Positions 43,321 to 54,202 of a stretch of 64,000 nucleotides of DNA are shown piece after piece. Origin of the DNA: Shouchella shacheensis. Lineage in GTDB: Bacteria > Bacillota > Bacilli > Bacillales > Bacillaceae_D. Where the stretch lies: contig NZ_LLYY01000026.1 of the NCBI RefSeq assembly GCF_001484965.1, forward strand, positions 1 through 64,000. Direction: 5' to 3'. The position numbers were made by a program, and so were the translations under genes. Below the pieces are notes generated by a model. That model saw nothing but the letters and a program-made list of their open reading frames with translations, was not told the DNA's origin and did not search any database. Position 1 is the first letter of the stretch; each line of letters opens with the position of its first letter.

Positions 43321-43761
43321 ATGAAACTTCATGAACTTCAAGCAGCTGAAGGATCTCGTAAGGTTCGTAATCGTGTTGGACGTGGGATCGGTTCTGGAAA
43401 CGGAAAAACTTCAGGCAAAGGCCATAAAGGACAAAAAGCACGTTCAGGCGGCAAAGTTCGTCCTGGTTTCGAAGGTGGTCAAAACCCCATTTTCCGTCGT
43501 TTGCCTAAACGTGGATTCACAAACATTCATCGTAAAGAGTACACCATTGTGAACTTGGACACGTTGAACCGTTTTGATGAAGGTACAGAAGTGTCCCCAG
43601 AGCTTTTGATCGAATCCAAAGCTGTAAAGAACGTTAAGCATGGTGTGAAAATTCTAGGTAACGGCAAGCTAGAGAAGAACTTGACTGTGAAAGCACACAA
43701 GTTTTCTGCATCAGCGGTAAAAGCAATTGAGGCTGCAGGCGGAAAAACCGAGGTGGTTTAA
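43321..43761 (+). CDS. rplO: Ribosomal protein L15
   Basis: Late-assembling 50S protein. 146 residues with the glycine-rich N-terminal arm [20 protein letters not shown] (about 19-38). Its stop shares one base with the secY start. Confidence 0.97.
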   Translation: MKLHELQAAEGSRKVRNRVGRGIGSGNGKTSGKGHKGQKARSGGKVRPGFEGGQNPIFRRLPKRGFTNIHRKEYTIVNLDTLNRFDEGTEVSPELLIESKAVKNVKHGVKILGNGKLEKNLTVKAHKFSASAVKAIEAAGGKTEVV

Positions 43762-45068
43762 TGTTTAAGGCGATCTCCAACATTTTTTCTGTGAGAGATT
43801 TGCGTCATAAAATTATCTTTACGCTGCTACTGCTTGTCGTCTTCCGATTAGGAGCGTTTATTCCGGTGCCCGGCACGAATAGCGATGTGCTGACAATGTT
43901 CGACGAAGCCAATGCTTTTGGGTTCCTCGACACGTTTGGTGGCGGGGCACTGGGGAACTTCTCCATCTTCGCGATGGGCATTATGCCTTACATTACAGCA
44001 TCGATTGTTATGCAGCTTTTACAGCTGGATGTTGTGCCGAAGTTTGCGGAATGGGCGAAGCAAGGGGAAGCGGGGCGGAAAAAGCTCACACAGGTAACTC
44101 GGTATGGAACGATCGTTTTAGGTTTTATTCAAGCTATCGCCATGTCAATTGGCTTCAATGCGATGTCAACGGGAGCGGGACCCGGACTTATTGAAAACCC
44201 GAATGTTGTCACCTATCTGTATATCGCGATTGTCTTAACCGCGGGTACAGCGTTTCTTATGTGGCTTGGTGAGCAGATCACTGCTAAGGGTGTAGGGAAT
44301 GGGATTTCTCTCATTATCTTCTCGGGGATTGCCGCAGGAATTCCGAACATGTTGAATCAACTCTACGAATCCGAAATCGCAGGTGCTGGTGATCAACTAT
44401 TTATTGCCATTGCGACCATCCTTGGTCTTGCGCTTGCTGTATTGATCATTATCGTTGCCGTGATCTATGTGCAACAAGCACTTAGAAAAGTTCCAGTACA
44501 GTATGCAAAGCGTCTTGTGAATCGTAGTCCAGTTGGGGGCCAATCGACTCACTTGCCGATTAAAGTGAATGCGGCAGGGGTTATTCCTGTTATCTTTGCA
44601 TCAGCCTTATTCTATTTCCCATCAACCATTGCTTCCTTTGTGGGAACAGAGGATGGCGGGTTAGCTGCTTGGATTGTGGAAGTTTTTGTTCCATCTCATC
44701 CAATTGGTGCCGTTTTGTTCATTGTTCTTATCATTGCTTTTACGTATTTTTATACGTTTGTTCAGGTCAATCCGGAGAAGATGGCGGAGAACTTGAAAAA
44801 GCAAGGTGGATACATTCCTGGGATCCGTCCTGGCCAATCGACGCAAACGCACTTAACGCGCATCTTATATCGGCTGACATTTGTTGGTTCACTGTTCCTT
44901 GCAACGGTTGCAACGATTCCCGTTATTTTCATCGCGGCGCTTGGATTGCCACCTAGCGTGCAAATTGGCGGTACGGGATTGTTGATCATTGTTGGTGTAG
45001 CATTGGACACAATGAAACAGATTGATGGACAGTTGATCAAACGTTCCTATAAAGGATTTATTAAGTAG
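43761..45068 (+). CDS. secY: SecY, protein-conducting channel
   Basis: Membrane channel of the Sec pathway, partner of SecE and SecA. The 435 residues have about ten hydrophobic segments, the N-terminal SVRDLRHKIIFTLLLLVVFRLG, the plug-side PYITASIVMQLL, and cytoplasmic loops with RKVPVQYAKR and IPGIRPGQST. ATG overlaps the rplO stop (TAATG), placing channel synthesis under ribosomal control. Confidence 0.97.
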   Translation: MFKAISNIFSVRDLRHKIIFTLLLLVVFRLGAFIPVPGTNSDVLTMFDEANAFGFLDTFGGGALGNFSIFAMGIMPYITASIVMQLLQLDVVPKFAEWAKQGEAGRKKLTQVTRYGTIVLGFIQAIAMSIGFNAMSTGAGPGLIENPNVVTYLYIAIVLTAGTAFLMWLGEQITAKGVGNGISLIIFSGIAAGIPNMLNQLYESEIAGAGDQLFIAIATILGLALAVLIIIVAVIYVQQALRKVPVQYAKRLVNRSPVGGQSTHLPIKVNAAGVIPVIFASALFYFPSTIASFVGTEDGGLAAWIVEVFVPSHPIGAVLFIVLIIAFTYFYTFVQVNPEKMAENLKKQGGYIPGIRPGQSTQTHLTRILYRLTFVGSLFLATVATIPVIFIAALGLPPSVQIGGTGLLIIVGVALDTMKQIDGQLIKRSYKGFIK

Positions 45069-45112
45069 CGGAGCGAGCGGGGAAGACTGGACGACCCGTT
45101 CCCTTTTGTTGA

Positions 45113-46533
<1,421 letters not shown>

Positions 46534-46615
46534 GATAGCGGTATGATTGACAGTCTGTTCGTTTGTTTTTCGACCCGGATACACAGAGCACTTACTTGAA
46601 GGGAGGAACCCATTC

Positions 46616-46834
46616 ATGGCAAAAGAAGACGTGATTGAAGTAGAAGGTAAGATTATTGAGCCATTGCCTAACGCGATGTTCCGTGTAGAACTGGATAACG
46701 GGCATAAGATTCTTGCGCATGTTTCTGGAAAAATTCGCATGCACTTTATCCGCATCTTGCCGGGTGACAAAGTGACAGTCGAACTATCCCCTTATGATTT
46801 AACACGCGGGAGAATTACGTACCGTTATAAATAA
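46616..46834 (+). CDS. infA: Translation initiation factor IF-1
   Basis: Binds the 30S A site during initiation. The 72 residues ([19 protein letters not shown] at the start) form an S1-like OB fold with [25 protein letters not shown] 46616 follows GAAGGGAGGAA; the long in-frame extension to 46547 is not conserved. Confidence 0.97.
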   Translation: MAKEDVIEVEGKIIEPLPNAMFRVELDNGHKILAHVSGKIRMHFIRILPGDKVTVELSPYDLTRGRITYRYK

Positions 46835-46838
46835 ATGA

Positions 46839-46979
<141 letters not shown>

Positions 46980-47002
46980 TCAAAAAAGGAGGTGCCTAGC
47001 CT

Positions 47003-47368
47003 ATGGCACGTGTTGCAGGTGTCGATATTCCTCGTGACAAGCGTGTTGTCATTTCACTCACGTACATCTTTGGAATCGGCAATACAAAGGCAAAAGAAGT
47101 TCTAACTGAAGCAGGCGTCGATCACAACACTCGCGTTCGTGACTTGACGGAAGAAGAGCTTGGTCGTATCCGTACAGCAGTGGATGGCTTGCAAGTAGAA
47201 GGTGATCTTCGTCGTGAAGTGTCCCTGAACGTCAAGCGTCTCATTGAAATTGGAAGCTATCGTGGCATTCGCCACCGTCGTGGATTGCCCGTTCGTGGTC
47301 AAAACTCTAAAAACAATGCTCGCACACGCAAAGGTCCAGCGCGTACGGTAGCAAACAAGAGAAAATAG
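47003..47368 (+). CDS. rpsM: Ribosomal protein S13
   Basis: Contacts the 50S subunit and P-site tRNA. 121 residues with [22 protein letters not shown]-type N-terminus, an HhH-like segment and the basic C-terminal tail [30 protein letters not shown] precedes the ATG. Confidence 0.97.
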   Translation: MARVAGVDIPRDKRVVISLTYIFGIGNTKAKEVLTEAGVDHNTRVRDLTEEELGRIRTAVDGLQVEGDLRREVSLNVKRLIEIGSYRGIRHRRGLPVRGQNSKNNARTRKGPARTVANKRK

Positions 47369-47388
47369 TAAGGGAGGTTGTATAAGGC

Positions 47389-47781
47389 ATGGCTAAGAAA
47401 ACGAATACTCGTCCAAAGCGTCGTCAACGCAAGAATATAGATTCTGGAGTTGCTCACATCCGCTCTACGTTTAACAACACGATTGTAACGATTACGGATA
47501 CGCATGGGAATGCGATTTCATGGGCAAGCGCCGGAGCCCTTGGCTTTAAAGGGTCTCGTAAGTCCACTCCTTTTGCGGCGCAAATGGCTGCTGAATCTGC
47601 TGCGAAAGTGGCGATGGAGCACGGAATGAAAACCATTGAGGTGTCTGTAAAGGGTCCTGGTGCAGGTCGTGAAGCTGCGATTCGTTCGTTGCAAGCGGTC
47701 GGACTTGATGTGAACATGATTAAAGATGTTACCCCAGTTCCGCACAACGGTTGCCGCCCGCCAAAACGTCGTAGAGTTTAA
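47389..47781 (+). CDS. rpsK: Ribosomal protein S11
   Basis: Platform protein near the mRNA exit. 130 residues with [32 protein letters not shown] and the C-terminal [25 protein letters not shown] precedes the ATG. Confidence 0.97.
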   Translation: MAKKTNTRPKRRQRKNIDSGVAHIRSTFNNTIVTITDTHGNAISWASAGALGFKGSRKSTPFAAQMAAESAAKVAMEHGMKTIEVSVKGPGAGREAAIRSLQAVGLDVNMIKDVTPVPHNGCRPPKRRRV

Positions 47782-47793
47782 TGGCATCAATCA

Positions 47794-47823
47794 TTGTATA
47801 GAAATCCTTGTGGTGTCTATAAT
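47794..47823 (+). promoter_or_regulatory. Promoter in front of rpoA
   Basis: TTGTAT and a perfect TATAAT are 18 bases apart, 12 bases after the rpsK stop. It gives rpoA-rplQ a transcription start of their own, with a leader of about 200 bases. Confidence 0.7.
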
Positions 47824-47864
47824 GGATGAGACGACATTCATTTGACAATGAAGGTAAGACAGAT

Positions 47865-47990
47865 AGGCATTGCCTGAGGGAGCTTGGTACGTGCTTTTGT
47901 AAAAAGAAACTTTCGGAGGCGTAAAGTTTCTTCTTTTCCACTTTCTCTTTGTAGGAAACTGGAGGAGTGGCCCGTTTAGGCAATCCTTGC
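47865..47990 (+). ncRNA. Structured rpoA leader with terminator-like hairpin
   Basis: AAGAAACTTT (47904-47913) and AAAGTTTCTT (47923-47932) form a perfect ten-pair stem followed by CTTTTCC. Its loop contains GGAGG. It is framed by ATTGCCT (47869) and AGGCAAT (47978), which can pair with each other. The whole looks like an attenuator or protein-binding leader; I know no named family for it. Confidence 0.5.
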
Positions 47991-48029
47991 GTTTACCGGA
48001 GTTCGACGTTTTGAAGGAGGGTTTGTTTA

Positions 48030-48974
48030 ATGATTGAAATTGAAAAGCCGAATATTGAGACGGTGGAAGTTAGCGAAGACGCAAAGTACGGCAAATTTGT
48101 CGTAGAACCTCTGGAGCGCGGATACGGAACAACACTTGGAAACTCCTTGCGTCGTATTCTCTTATCCTCTCTTCCTGGCGCGGCTATTTCAAGCGTACAA
48201 ATTGAGGGTGTGTTGCATGAGTTCTCAACGATTGAAGGTGTTGTTGAGGATGTAACAACCGTTATCCTGAATTTGAAAAAGCTAGCCTTGAAGATTTATT
48301 CGGATGACGAGAAAATGTTGGAAGTGGACGTACAAGGGGAAGGCATCGTAACGGCGGGAGATTTAACACACGATAGTGATGTTGAACTGCTAAACCCTGA
48401 CCTTCACATTGCTACGCTCACAAAGGGTGCTTCACTTCGCATGCGTCTGCAGGCAAAACGCGGTCGAGGCTACACCCCTGCTGAAGGGAATAAAGGCGAT
48501 GATCAGTCGATCGGCGTTCTACCTATTGACTCGATTTTTACGCCGGTATCCCGTGTCAACTATCAAGTTGAGAATACGCGTGTTGGGCAAGTAACGAACT
48601 ATGACAAACTAACCCTCGATGTGTGGACCGATGGAAGCACTCGACCTGAGGAAGCCGTTTCTTTAGGGGCTAAGATTTTAAACGAGCATTTAAATATTTT
48701 CGTAGGCTTGACCGATCAAGCACAAAATGCGGAAATCATGGTTGAAAAAGAAGAAGATCAGAAAGAGAAAGTCTTGGAAATGACGATTGAAGAGCTTGAT
48801 CTTTCCGTTCGTTCGTATAACTGTCTGAAGCGTGCCGGCATCAATACCGTACAGGAGCTAACGCACAAGACAGAAGAAGATATGATGAAAGTACGGAACT
48901 TGGGGCGTAAGTCGCTTGAGGAAGTTCAAGAGAAGCTTGGGGACCTCGGACTGGGCCTTCGCAACGAAGAGTAA
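48030..48974 (+). CDS. rpoA: RNA polymerase alpha subunit
   Basis: Scaffold for core assembly and contact for activators. The 314 residues have the N-terminal dimerisation domain ([21 protein letters not shown], about 27-47) and the C-terminal DNA-binding domain ([20 protein letters not shown], about 257-276). AAGGAGGG precedes the ATG. Confidence 0.98.
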   Translation: MIEIEKPNIETVEVSEDAKYGKFVVEPLERGYGTTLGNSLRRILLSSLPGAAISSVQIEGVLHEFSTIEGVVEDVTTVILNLKKLALKIYSDDEKMLEVDVQGEGIVTAGDLTHDSDVELLNPDLHIATLTKGASLRMRLQAKRGRGYTPAEGNKGDDQSIGVLPIDSIFTPVSRVNYQVENTRVGQVTNYDKLTLDVWTDGSTRPEEAVSLGAKILNEHLNIFVGLTDQAQNAEIMVEKEEDQKEKVLEMTIEELDLSVRSYNCLKRAGINTVQELTHKTEEDMMKVRNLGRKSLEEVQEKLGDLGLGLRNEE

Positions 48975-49031
48975 AAAACTCTCGGAAATTGAGACACGCA
49001 CATAGCGTGGTCTAACAAGGAGGTAAGAGAG

Positions 49032-49391
49032 ATGGCATACGCAAAACTTGGTCGTACGAGCTCACAGCGCAAGGCGCTATTGCGTGATTTGGTTACAGAC
49101 CTTATCCTTAACGAGCGCATTGAAACGACTGAAGCAAAAGCAAAAGAACTACGTCCAGTTGTTGAGAAAATGGTTACACTTGGCAAACGTGGGGACTTGC
49201 ATGCACGCCGTCAAGCGGCTGCTTTTGTTCGTAATGAAGTGGACGTAGAGAGTGATCAAGACGCTGTGCAAAAGCTATTCGCTGATATCGCGCCGCGCTT
49301 TGAAGAGCGTCAAGGTGGATACACTCGTATTCTAAAAGTTGGTCCTCGTCGTGGAGACGGCGCGCCAATGGCCATTATCGAGTTTGTTTAA
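49032..49391 (+). CDS. rplQ: Ribosomal protein L17
   Basis: Tunnel-exit region of the 50S subunit. 119 residues, with [22 protein letters not shown] at the start and [24 protein letters not shown] at the end. Last gene of the S10-spc-alpha block. Confidence 0.97.
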   Translation: MAYAKLGRTSSQRKALLRDLVTDLILNERIETTEAKAKELRPVVEKMVTLGKRGDLHARRQAAAFVRNEVDVESDQDAVQKLFADIAPRFEERQGGYTRILKVGPRRGDGAPMAIIEFV

Positions 49392-49411
49392 AGGCTCATA
49401 GCACAAGACGA

Positions 49412-49462
49412 AGGGCAGGAGAGAACGTGCGCATGGCGCTCTGGACTCTATGCCCTTTTTTT
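49412..49462 (+). terminator. Terminator after rplQ
   Basis: AGGGCA and TGCCCT enclose an inner AGAG...CTCT with GCGC pairs, and seven T follow. It closes the S10-spc-alpha transcripts before the ECF genes. Confidence 0.82.
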
Positions 49463-49496
49463 GCATCGCTTGTATTCGTCGTGGGGAGGGGACAGG

Positions 49497-50327
49497 ATGA
49501 CGCTCATTTCGTTTGAGGATGTTTCTTATCAGTTTAGGGACACGGGTGTAAAAGCACTGTCGAATGTGTCTGTTTCCGTTGAGAAAGGGGAACACGTCGC
49601 GATCGTAGGGAGCAATGGTTCTGGAAAGTCTACATTCGGACGGCTAGTGAACGGTCTGCTTATTCCGACTTCTGGTGATGTCAACGTGAGTGGGTACACA
49701 ACCGGTGTGCCTGAACAACTAGGTGCTGTTCGCCAGTCGGTAGGAATGGTTTTTCAAAATCCGGACAATCAGTTTGTGGCCACCACGGTAGAGGATGACA
49801 TCGCCTTTGGGCTAGAAAATCGGCAATTGTCCCGTGATGAGATGATCCTTCGCGTGACGCGTTACAGTCAATTTCTTGGTATTGAAGACCTGCTGAAGCG
49901 GGAACCAGAGCAATTATCTGGAGGGCAAAAGCAGCGCGTGGCACTTGCGGGTGTTCTAGCCTTAGAGCCGGAAGCCATCGTTCTAGATGAAGCCACCTCC
50001 ATGCTCGACCCGGTCGGAAGAGAAGAGGTCTTAGACGTTTTGCAGCTCTTGAAAAAGTCCGGGATCACTCTCCTGTCCATTACGCATGACATGAACGAAG
50101 TGCTGATGGCCGACCGTGTACTCGGCTTTAAAGAGGGGGAGTTGCTCTGTGACCAAACGCCATTTTCGCTTTTTGACGGCGCAGAACTTGTGGCAAAGCT
50201 GCAAATTGAACCTCCCTTTGTATGGCAAGCGCGGGAAGATTTGCGTACGTGTGGTCTTCACGTCCCAGCCTGTAAAACGGAAAAGGAGCTGCTTGAGGCC
50301 TTATGGACATCTCATTCAAGCAAGTAA
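49497..50327 (+). CDS. ecfA1: EcfA1, ATPase of the energy-coupling factor transporter
   Basis: One of two ATPases driving vitamin uptake by exchangeable S-components. The 276 residues have Walker A GSNGSGKST, Q-loop QNPDNQ, signature LSGGQKQRV and Walker B AIVLDEATSMLD. ATG 49497 comes after GGGGAGGGG; an upstream in-frame start lies in the terminator. It overlaps ecfA2 by 25 bases. The same trio follows rplQ in B. subtilis. Confidence 0.95.
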   Translation: MTLISFEDVSYQFRDTGVKALSNVSVSVEKGEHVAIVGSNGSGKSTFGRLVNGLLIPTSGDVNVSGYTTGVPEQLGAVRQSVGMVFQNPDNQFVATTVEDDIAFGLENRQLSRDEMILRVTRYSQFLGIEDLLKREPEQLSGGQKQRVALAGVLALEPEAIVLDEATSMLDPVGREEVLDVLQLLKKSGITLLSITHDMNEVLMADRVLGFKEGELLCDQTPFSLFDGAELVAKLQIEPPFVWQAREDLRTCGLHVPACKTEKELLEALWTSHSSK

Positions 50328-51184
50328 CGCATCTCTATGGAAGTCAGAAGCGCGAGAACAAAAAAGGACTAGAGGACATCACGGTTTCTGTTCCTTCGGG
50401 TGCTTTTGTCGCGATTGTAGGAAAAACGGGATCGGGAAAATCAACATTGAGTCAGCACTTGAACGGTCTTCTCGTTCCAACTTCTGGAGAAATACAGGTG
50501 GGCCCTCACCACATTCGTCCAGGGGGAGAGGGTGTGGATTTGCATAGGCTAAGGCAGCAAGTTGGCTTTCTGTTTCAGTATCCTGAACATCAATTATTTG
50601 AAGAAACCGTGAAAAAAGATCTCTTATTTGGTCCACTTGCATTTGGACAAACGAAAGAGGAGGCTGCTTCCTCGGTTGAAGCAGCGATTAATGCTGCTCA
50701 GTTAGATAGAAGTCTGCTGGAGCGATCTCCTTTTCATCTTTCTGGGGGACAAAAGCGAAGAGTGGCAATTGCTTCAATTCTCGCCCAAAATCCGAAAGTC
50801 CTTGTTCTGGATGAGCCAGTCGCAGCACTTGACCCTAAAGGGCGCTCAGAAATCTTGAAGATGCTGCACAATTTTCATCAAAGTAAGGCGACAACGACAT
50901 GGCTCGTCACTCATCATATGGAGGACGTGGTCAAGTACGCGGATTATGTGCTCGTCATGAAAGCGGGACGCTTGCTTCGTTTCGGTACGGCTGAGGATGT
51001 ACTAACAAGTTCGACCATTATTGACGAGGCCGGCCTCGTCTTGCCTGATACACTAAGGCTTCTCGATGGGTTTGTGAAGAGGTTTCGTTTTGGCCCGCCC
51101 CCGTTTATTCTGGACCGGGAAAAGGCCTGCGAGTGGATAGCGGGTAAGCTTCTGCGTAGGGCGGGTGAAAAGAATGAACACTAG
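50303..51184 (+). CDS. ecfA2: EcfA2, second ATPase of the ECF transporter
   Basis: Pairs with EcfA1. The 293 residues have Walker A GKTGSGKST, Q-loop QYPEHQLFEETV, signature LSGGQKRRV and Walker B VLVLDEPVAALD. The start lies inside ecfA1 and the stop inside ecfT, so all three should be made in fixed ratio. Confidence 0.95.
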   Translation: MDISFKQVTHLYGSQKRENKKGLEDITVSVPSGAFVAIVGKTGSGKSTLSQHLNGLLVPTSGEIQVGPHHIRPGGEGVDLHRLRQQVGFLFQYPEHQLFEETVKKDLLFGPLAFGQTKEEAASSVEAAINAAQLDRSLLERSPFHLSGGQKRRVAIASILAQNPKVLVLDEPVAALDPKGRSEILKMLHNFHQSKATTTWLVTHHMEDVVKYADYVLVMKAGRLLRFGTAEDVLTSSTIIDEAGLVLPDTLRLLDGFVKRFRFGPPPFILDREKACEWIAGKLLRRAGEKNEH

Positions 51185-51968
51185 CAACATCCTCATCGGT
51201 CAATACATAGGCGGGGACTCACTCCTGCATGAGCTGGATGCGAGGAGCAAGCTCATCAGTGTCTTTGTTTTAACGGTGGTCCTGTTTATTACGACTTCCT
51301 TTCTATCTTTATTTATTGTCACTTTAGCCATTTTAGCATTTCTATTTATAAGCCAAATTCCCTTCAGGTTGATGGCGAAGTCGTTGAGGCCTGTGGTCCC
51401 TGTTCTCTTCATACTGTTTGCGTTGCAAGCCTTTGTTGTTCGAACCGGTGAGGTATTGGTGACATTTGGACCCGTCGCGTTATACACAGGGGGGATCATC
51501 ACCGCTGGCGTATTTATTTGGCGGATTCTCGCGCTCATCGTGCTTACAACGCTACTCACGCTAACAACGAGACCGCTGGACTTAACCGATGGGATTGAAA
51601 GGTTGGCCTCTCCTTTGAAAAAAGTACGCGTACCAGTGAGTGAGATGGCTTTAATGATGTCTTTGACCCTTAGGTTTATCCCTACACTGCTCAGGGAAAC
51701 AGAAACGATTTCAAAGGCGCAGGCCGCCCGCGGAGTCGATGTTTCAAGCGGTCCATTAAATCGCCGCATCAAGGCGTTTGTGCCCATGCTTGTTCCTCTG
51801 TTTGTTCGTGCGTTTAAAAGGGCTGAAGACCTTGCGCTAGCCATGGAATCTAGAGGGTATAGGAGTGGAGAACAACGAACTAAGTGGCGTGAAATGCGCT
51901 GGGACAAACGGGATTCCATCGCACTAATGACTGTGGGAGTGCTTGCTTGTGCGATTGTTTGGACGTAA
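51174..51968 (+). CDS. ecfT: EcfT, transmembrane coupling protein of the ECF transporter
   Basis: Links the ATPases to the substrate-binding S-components. The 264 residues have about six hydrophobic segments and two coupling motifs, AQAARGVD near 181-188 and AMESRGYR near 223-230, that contact the ATPases. ATG 51174 gives the usual N-terminus MNTSNILIGQYIGGDS; GTG 51165 is an alternative three codons upstream. No S-component gene is nearby. Confidence 0.93.
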   Translation: MNTSNILIGQYIGGDSLLHELDARSKLISVFVLTVVLFITTSFLSLFIVTLAILAFLFISQIPFRLMAKSLRPVVPVLFILFALQAFVVRTGEVLVTFGPVALYTGGIITAGVFIWRILALIVLTTLLTLTTRPLDLTDGIERLASPLKKVRVPVSEMALMMSLTLRFIPTLLRETETISKAQAARGVDVSSGPLNRRIKAFVPMLVPLFVRAFKRAEDLALAMESRGYRSGEQRTKWREMRWDKRDSIALMTVGVLACAIVWT

Positions 51969-51997
51969 CACGATACAAGAGAAGAAGGAGATCGACT

Positions 51998-52780
51998 ATG
52001 GCACGACTAGCGTGTAAGCTTACGTATGACGGCACTGATTTTGCTGGTTATCAAGTTCAGCCCAATCAACGTACCGTTCAAGCGGAGTTAGAGGCAGCGC
52101 TAAGAATCATTCACAAAGGGGTTCATATCCCTGTCGTTGCTTCCGGCAGAACCGATGCCCGCGTCCATGCGGCGGGCCAAGTGATTCATTTTGACACCTC
52201 ACTTGAAATCCCTGCAGAGAAGTGGCCTCAAGTATTAAACACTCGTTTGCCAGAAGACATTGGCGTGGAGGAGGTCGAAGAAGTATCGGAGGATTTTCAT
52301 GCCCGCTTTCATACGGTGAGCAAAGAGTATCGGTTTTATGTGACAACCGGAACAAAGCCGAACGTTTTTCGCCGCAACCAGGCGGTCCATATTAGAGAAG
52401 AGCTTGATGTGCCGGCCATGCAAACAGCGGCCCTGGCTCTGCTCGGCACCCATGATTTTTCTACGTTTTGCGCGGCGAACACGTCCGTACAGGATAAAAC
52501 GCGTACGATTACACAGATTGTCGTTCAACCGAGGGGAAAGGAAATTGAGTTTGCTGTATGCGGAAGCGGCTTCCTGTACAACATGGTACGTATTATCGTT
52601 GGTACCCTGCTAGAAGTAGGGACAGGAAAGCGCAAGGCTTCAGAAATGGCAACCATCCTTGCGTCTTGTGACCGCTTGAAAGCTGGAAAAACAGCTCCGC
52701 CGCATGGCCTCTACCTCTGGAGGGTTAGCTATGAACCGGCTTTATTTGCTGGTAGAAAATTGTCTGAAACGCCAGGGTGA
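51998..52780 (+). CDS. truA: TruA, tRNA pseudouridine(38-40) synthase
   Basis: Modifies the anticodon arm of many tRNAs. The 260 residues include the catalytic Asp53 in SGRTDARVHAAGQV and the C-terminal FLYNMVRIIVGTLLEVGTG. ATG 51998 follows AGAAGGAGATC; an in-frame ATG inside ecfT is less likely. Placed between ecfT and rplM as in B. subtilis. Confidence 0.95.
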   Translation: MARLACKLTYDGTDFAGYQVQPNQRTVQAELEAALRIIHKGVHIPVVASGRTDARVHAAGQVIHFDTSLEIPAEKWPQVLNTRLPEDIGVEEVEEVSEDFHARFHTVSKEYRFYVTTGTKPNVFRRNQAVHIREELDVPAMQTAALALLGTHDFSTFCAANTSVQDKTRTITQIVVQPRGKEIEFAVCGSGFLYNMVRIIVGTLLEVGTGKRKASEMATILASCDRLKAGKTAPPHGLYLWRVSYEPALFAGRKLSETPG

Positions 52781-52785
52781 GTTAT

Positions 52786-52824
52786 TGTCTAGCTCCGGCG
52801 GGAAGGAGCTTCTGCTTTTCCGCC
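52786..52824 (+). repeat. Family A repeat, minimal remnant
   Basis: TTGTCTAGCTCCGGCGGGAAGGAGCTTC joined to TGCTTTTCCGCC: the two ends of the family with almost the whole core missing. It begins five bases after the truA stop. Confidence 0.7.
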
Positions 52825-52835
52825 TTTAAAACTCG

Positions 52836-52864
52836 TTGACTTTATGAGTTGAATGTTATATGAT
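52836..52864 (+). promoter_or_regulatory. Promoter of rplM-rpsI
   Basis: TTGACT and TATGAT are 17 bases apart. AACTC/GAGTT (52830 and 52846) frame the -35 loosely. Confidence 0.75.
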
Positions 52865-52869
52865 GTTAG

Positions 52870-53020
52870 GTGGTAATTCTAGACCCACTGCCCCGGGTTA
52901 CGGAATGATTCAAAAGGCGCAGAATAACCGCAAGTTGCACCGTCAGCCAGCATTGCACACTTGTAGGGGACTGCTTGAAATCGCTCGTTTTCGAGCAGTT
53001 TCACAGGAATGCTCGTTTTT
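52870..53020 (+). ncRNA. L13 leader with attenuator
   Basis: The segment AACCGCAAGTTGCACCGTCAG and its surroundings match the known Firmicutes L13 leader before rplM. CGAGCA (52992) can pair with TGCTCG (53010), followed by TTTTTATTTT, a terminator. The alternative ACTGCTTG...CGAGCAGT pairing would prevent it. Binding by L13 is expected to set the balance. Confidence 0.82.
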
Positions 53021-53039
53021 ATTTTAGGAGGGAAATGTA

Positions 53040-53477
53040 ATGCGTACAACATATATGGCAAAGCCAAGCGAAATTGAGCGTAAGTGGTATGTCATTGACG
53101 CTGAAGGTCAAACGCTTGGTCGTCTTTCTTCAGAAGTCGCATCGATCTTGCGCGGGAAGCACAAACCAACGTTTACACCACATATGGACACAGGAGATCA
53201 TGTGATCATCTTGAATGCAAGCAAAATCCATTTGACAGGGAACAAACTTCAAGACAAAATTTACTACCGTCACACGATGCACCCAGGTGGACTTAAGCAA
53301 ACAAAAGCGCATGATATGCGTGCCAACAAGCCGGAGCGTATGCTTGAACTTGCGATCAAAGGAATGCTTCCGAAGAATACTCTTGGTCGTAAACAAGGCA
53401 TGAAGCTTCACGTCTATGCAGGATCAGAACACAACCATCAAGCACAAAAACCAGAAGCGTACGAGCTTCGCGGTTAA
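53040..53477 (+). CDS. rplM: Ribosomal protein L13
   Basis: Early assembly protein of the 50S subunit. 145 residues, with [21 protein letters not shown] and [21 protein letters not shown]. The start at 53040 follows TTAGGAGGGAAA. Likely autoregulated through the leader. Confidence 0.97.
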   Translation: MRTTYMAKPSEIERKWYVIDAEGQTLGRLSSEVASILRGKHKPTFTPHMDTGDHVIILNASKIHLTGNKLQDKIYYRHTMHPGGLKQTKAHDMRANKPERMLELAIKGMLPKNTLGRKQGMKLHVYAGSEHNHQAQKPEAYELRG

Positions 53478-53497
53478 TCGATTAGGAGGAAATTACT

Positions 53498-53890
53498 TTG
53501 GCTCAAGTACAATACTATGGCACTGGTCGTCGTAAGCATTCAACGGCGCGCGTACGTCTAATCCCTGGCGATGGCGCTATCGTTGTTAACGGTCGTGCGC
53601 TTGACGACTATTTCGGTCTTGAAACACTAAAGCTTATCGTAAAGCAACCACTTGTGGAAACAGGGGTCACTGGTCAATACGATGTACATGTGAATGTGAA
53701 CGGAGGTGGCTTCACTGGACAGGCGGGTGCGATTCGCCACGGTGTCGCTCGTGCCCTTCTTCAAGTTGACCCTGAGAACCGTCCGACCCTTAAATCGGCT
53801 GGATTCCTTACACGTGACGCGCGCATGAAAGAACGTAAGAAATACGGTCTTAAAGCCGCTCGTCGTGCGCCTCAGTTCTCGAAACGTTAA
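53498..53890 (+). CDS. rpsI: Ribosomal protein S9
   Basis: Its C-terminal tail touches P-site tRNA. 130 residues, starting [19 protein letters not shown] and ending [17 protein letters not shown], the intact basic tail. The TTG 53498 start follows TTAGGAGGAAAT. Confidence 0.97.
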   Translation: MAQVQYYGTGRRKHSTARVRLIPGDGAIVVNGRALDDYFGLETLKLIVKQPLVETGVTGQYDVHVNVNGGGFTGQAGAIRHGVARALLQVDPENRPTLKSAGFLTRDARMKERKKYGLKAARRAPQFSKR

Positions 53891-53903
53891 TAGCTGTAAA
53901 TAC

Positions 53904-53942
53904 AGAGCCGTAACTCCATCATTGGATTGCGGCTCTTTTTTC
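53904..53942 (+). terminator. Terminator after rpsI
   Basis: AGAGCCG and CGGCTCT pair around an inner CTCCA/TGGA-containing loop, and TTTTTTC follows. Confidence 0.8.
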
Positions 53943-53946
53943 GTTT

Positions 53947-54069
53947 GATCTAGCTGCGGCGCCCACTCGCTCGAGGTTTCTTCGCGCCGCCAGATCAAGC
54001 CAAAGCCGGGCTTGATGCTGCCGTCGCTTTAGAACTTGTCGCTCGTGAGCAGGGCGCCTGTGCTTTTCG
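53947..54069 (+). repeat. Family B inverted repeat, copy 2
   Basis: Full plus-strand copy: GATCTAGCTGCGGCGCCCACTC at the start, GATCAAGCC/GGGCTTGAT inner arms, AACTTGTCGCTCGTGAGC, and GGGCGCCTGTGCTTTTCG at the end. Outer arms GGCGCCC/GGGCGCC pair. The two ends resemble those of family A. It follows the rpsI terminator. Confidence 0.87.
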
Positions 54070-54202
54070 TGGGATAGTTCGTTATTTGTGTGTCGGGTAC
54101 GTTTTTCTAGGAAGCACAGTCAGCATTTACATGCGCCCATCTCGGATGCGTCGTCAGCCTTCTCCTCATACTAAGGAAAAAGAGGAGAGGGGAAGAACTC
54201 AA

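Noticed and set aside
51200-51919. 239-codon open frame on the minus strand
   Set aside because: It is the antisense of ecfT. Its serine- and arginine-rich composition is what antisense of a hydrophobic gene gives.
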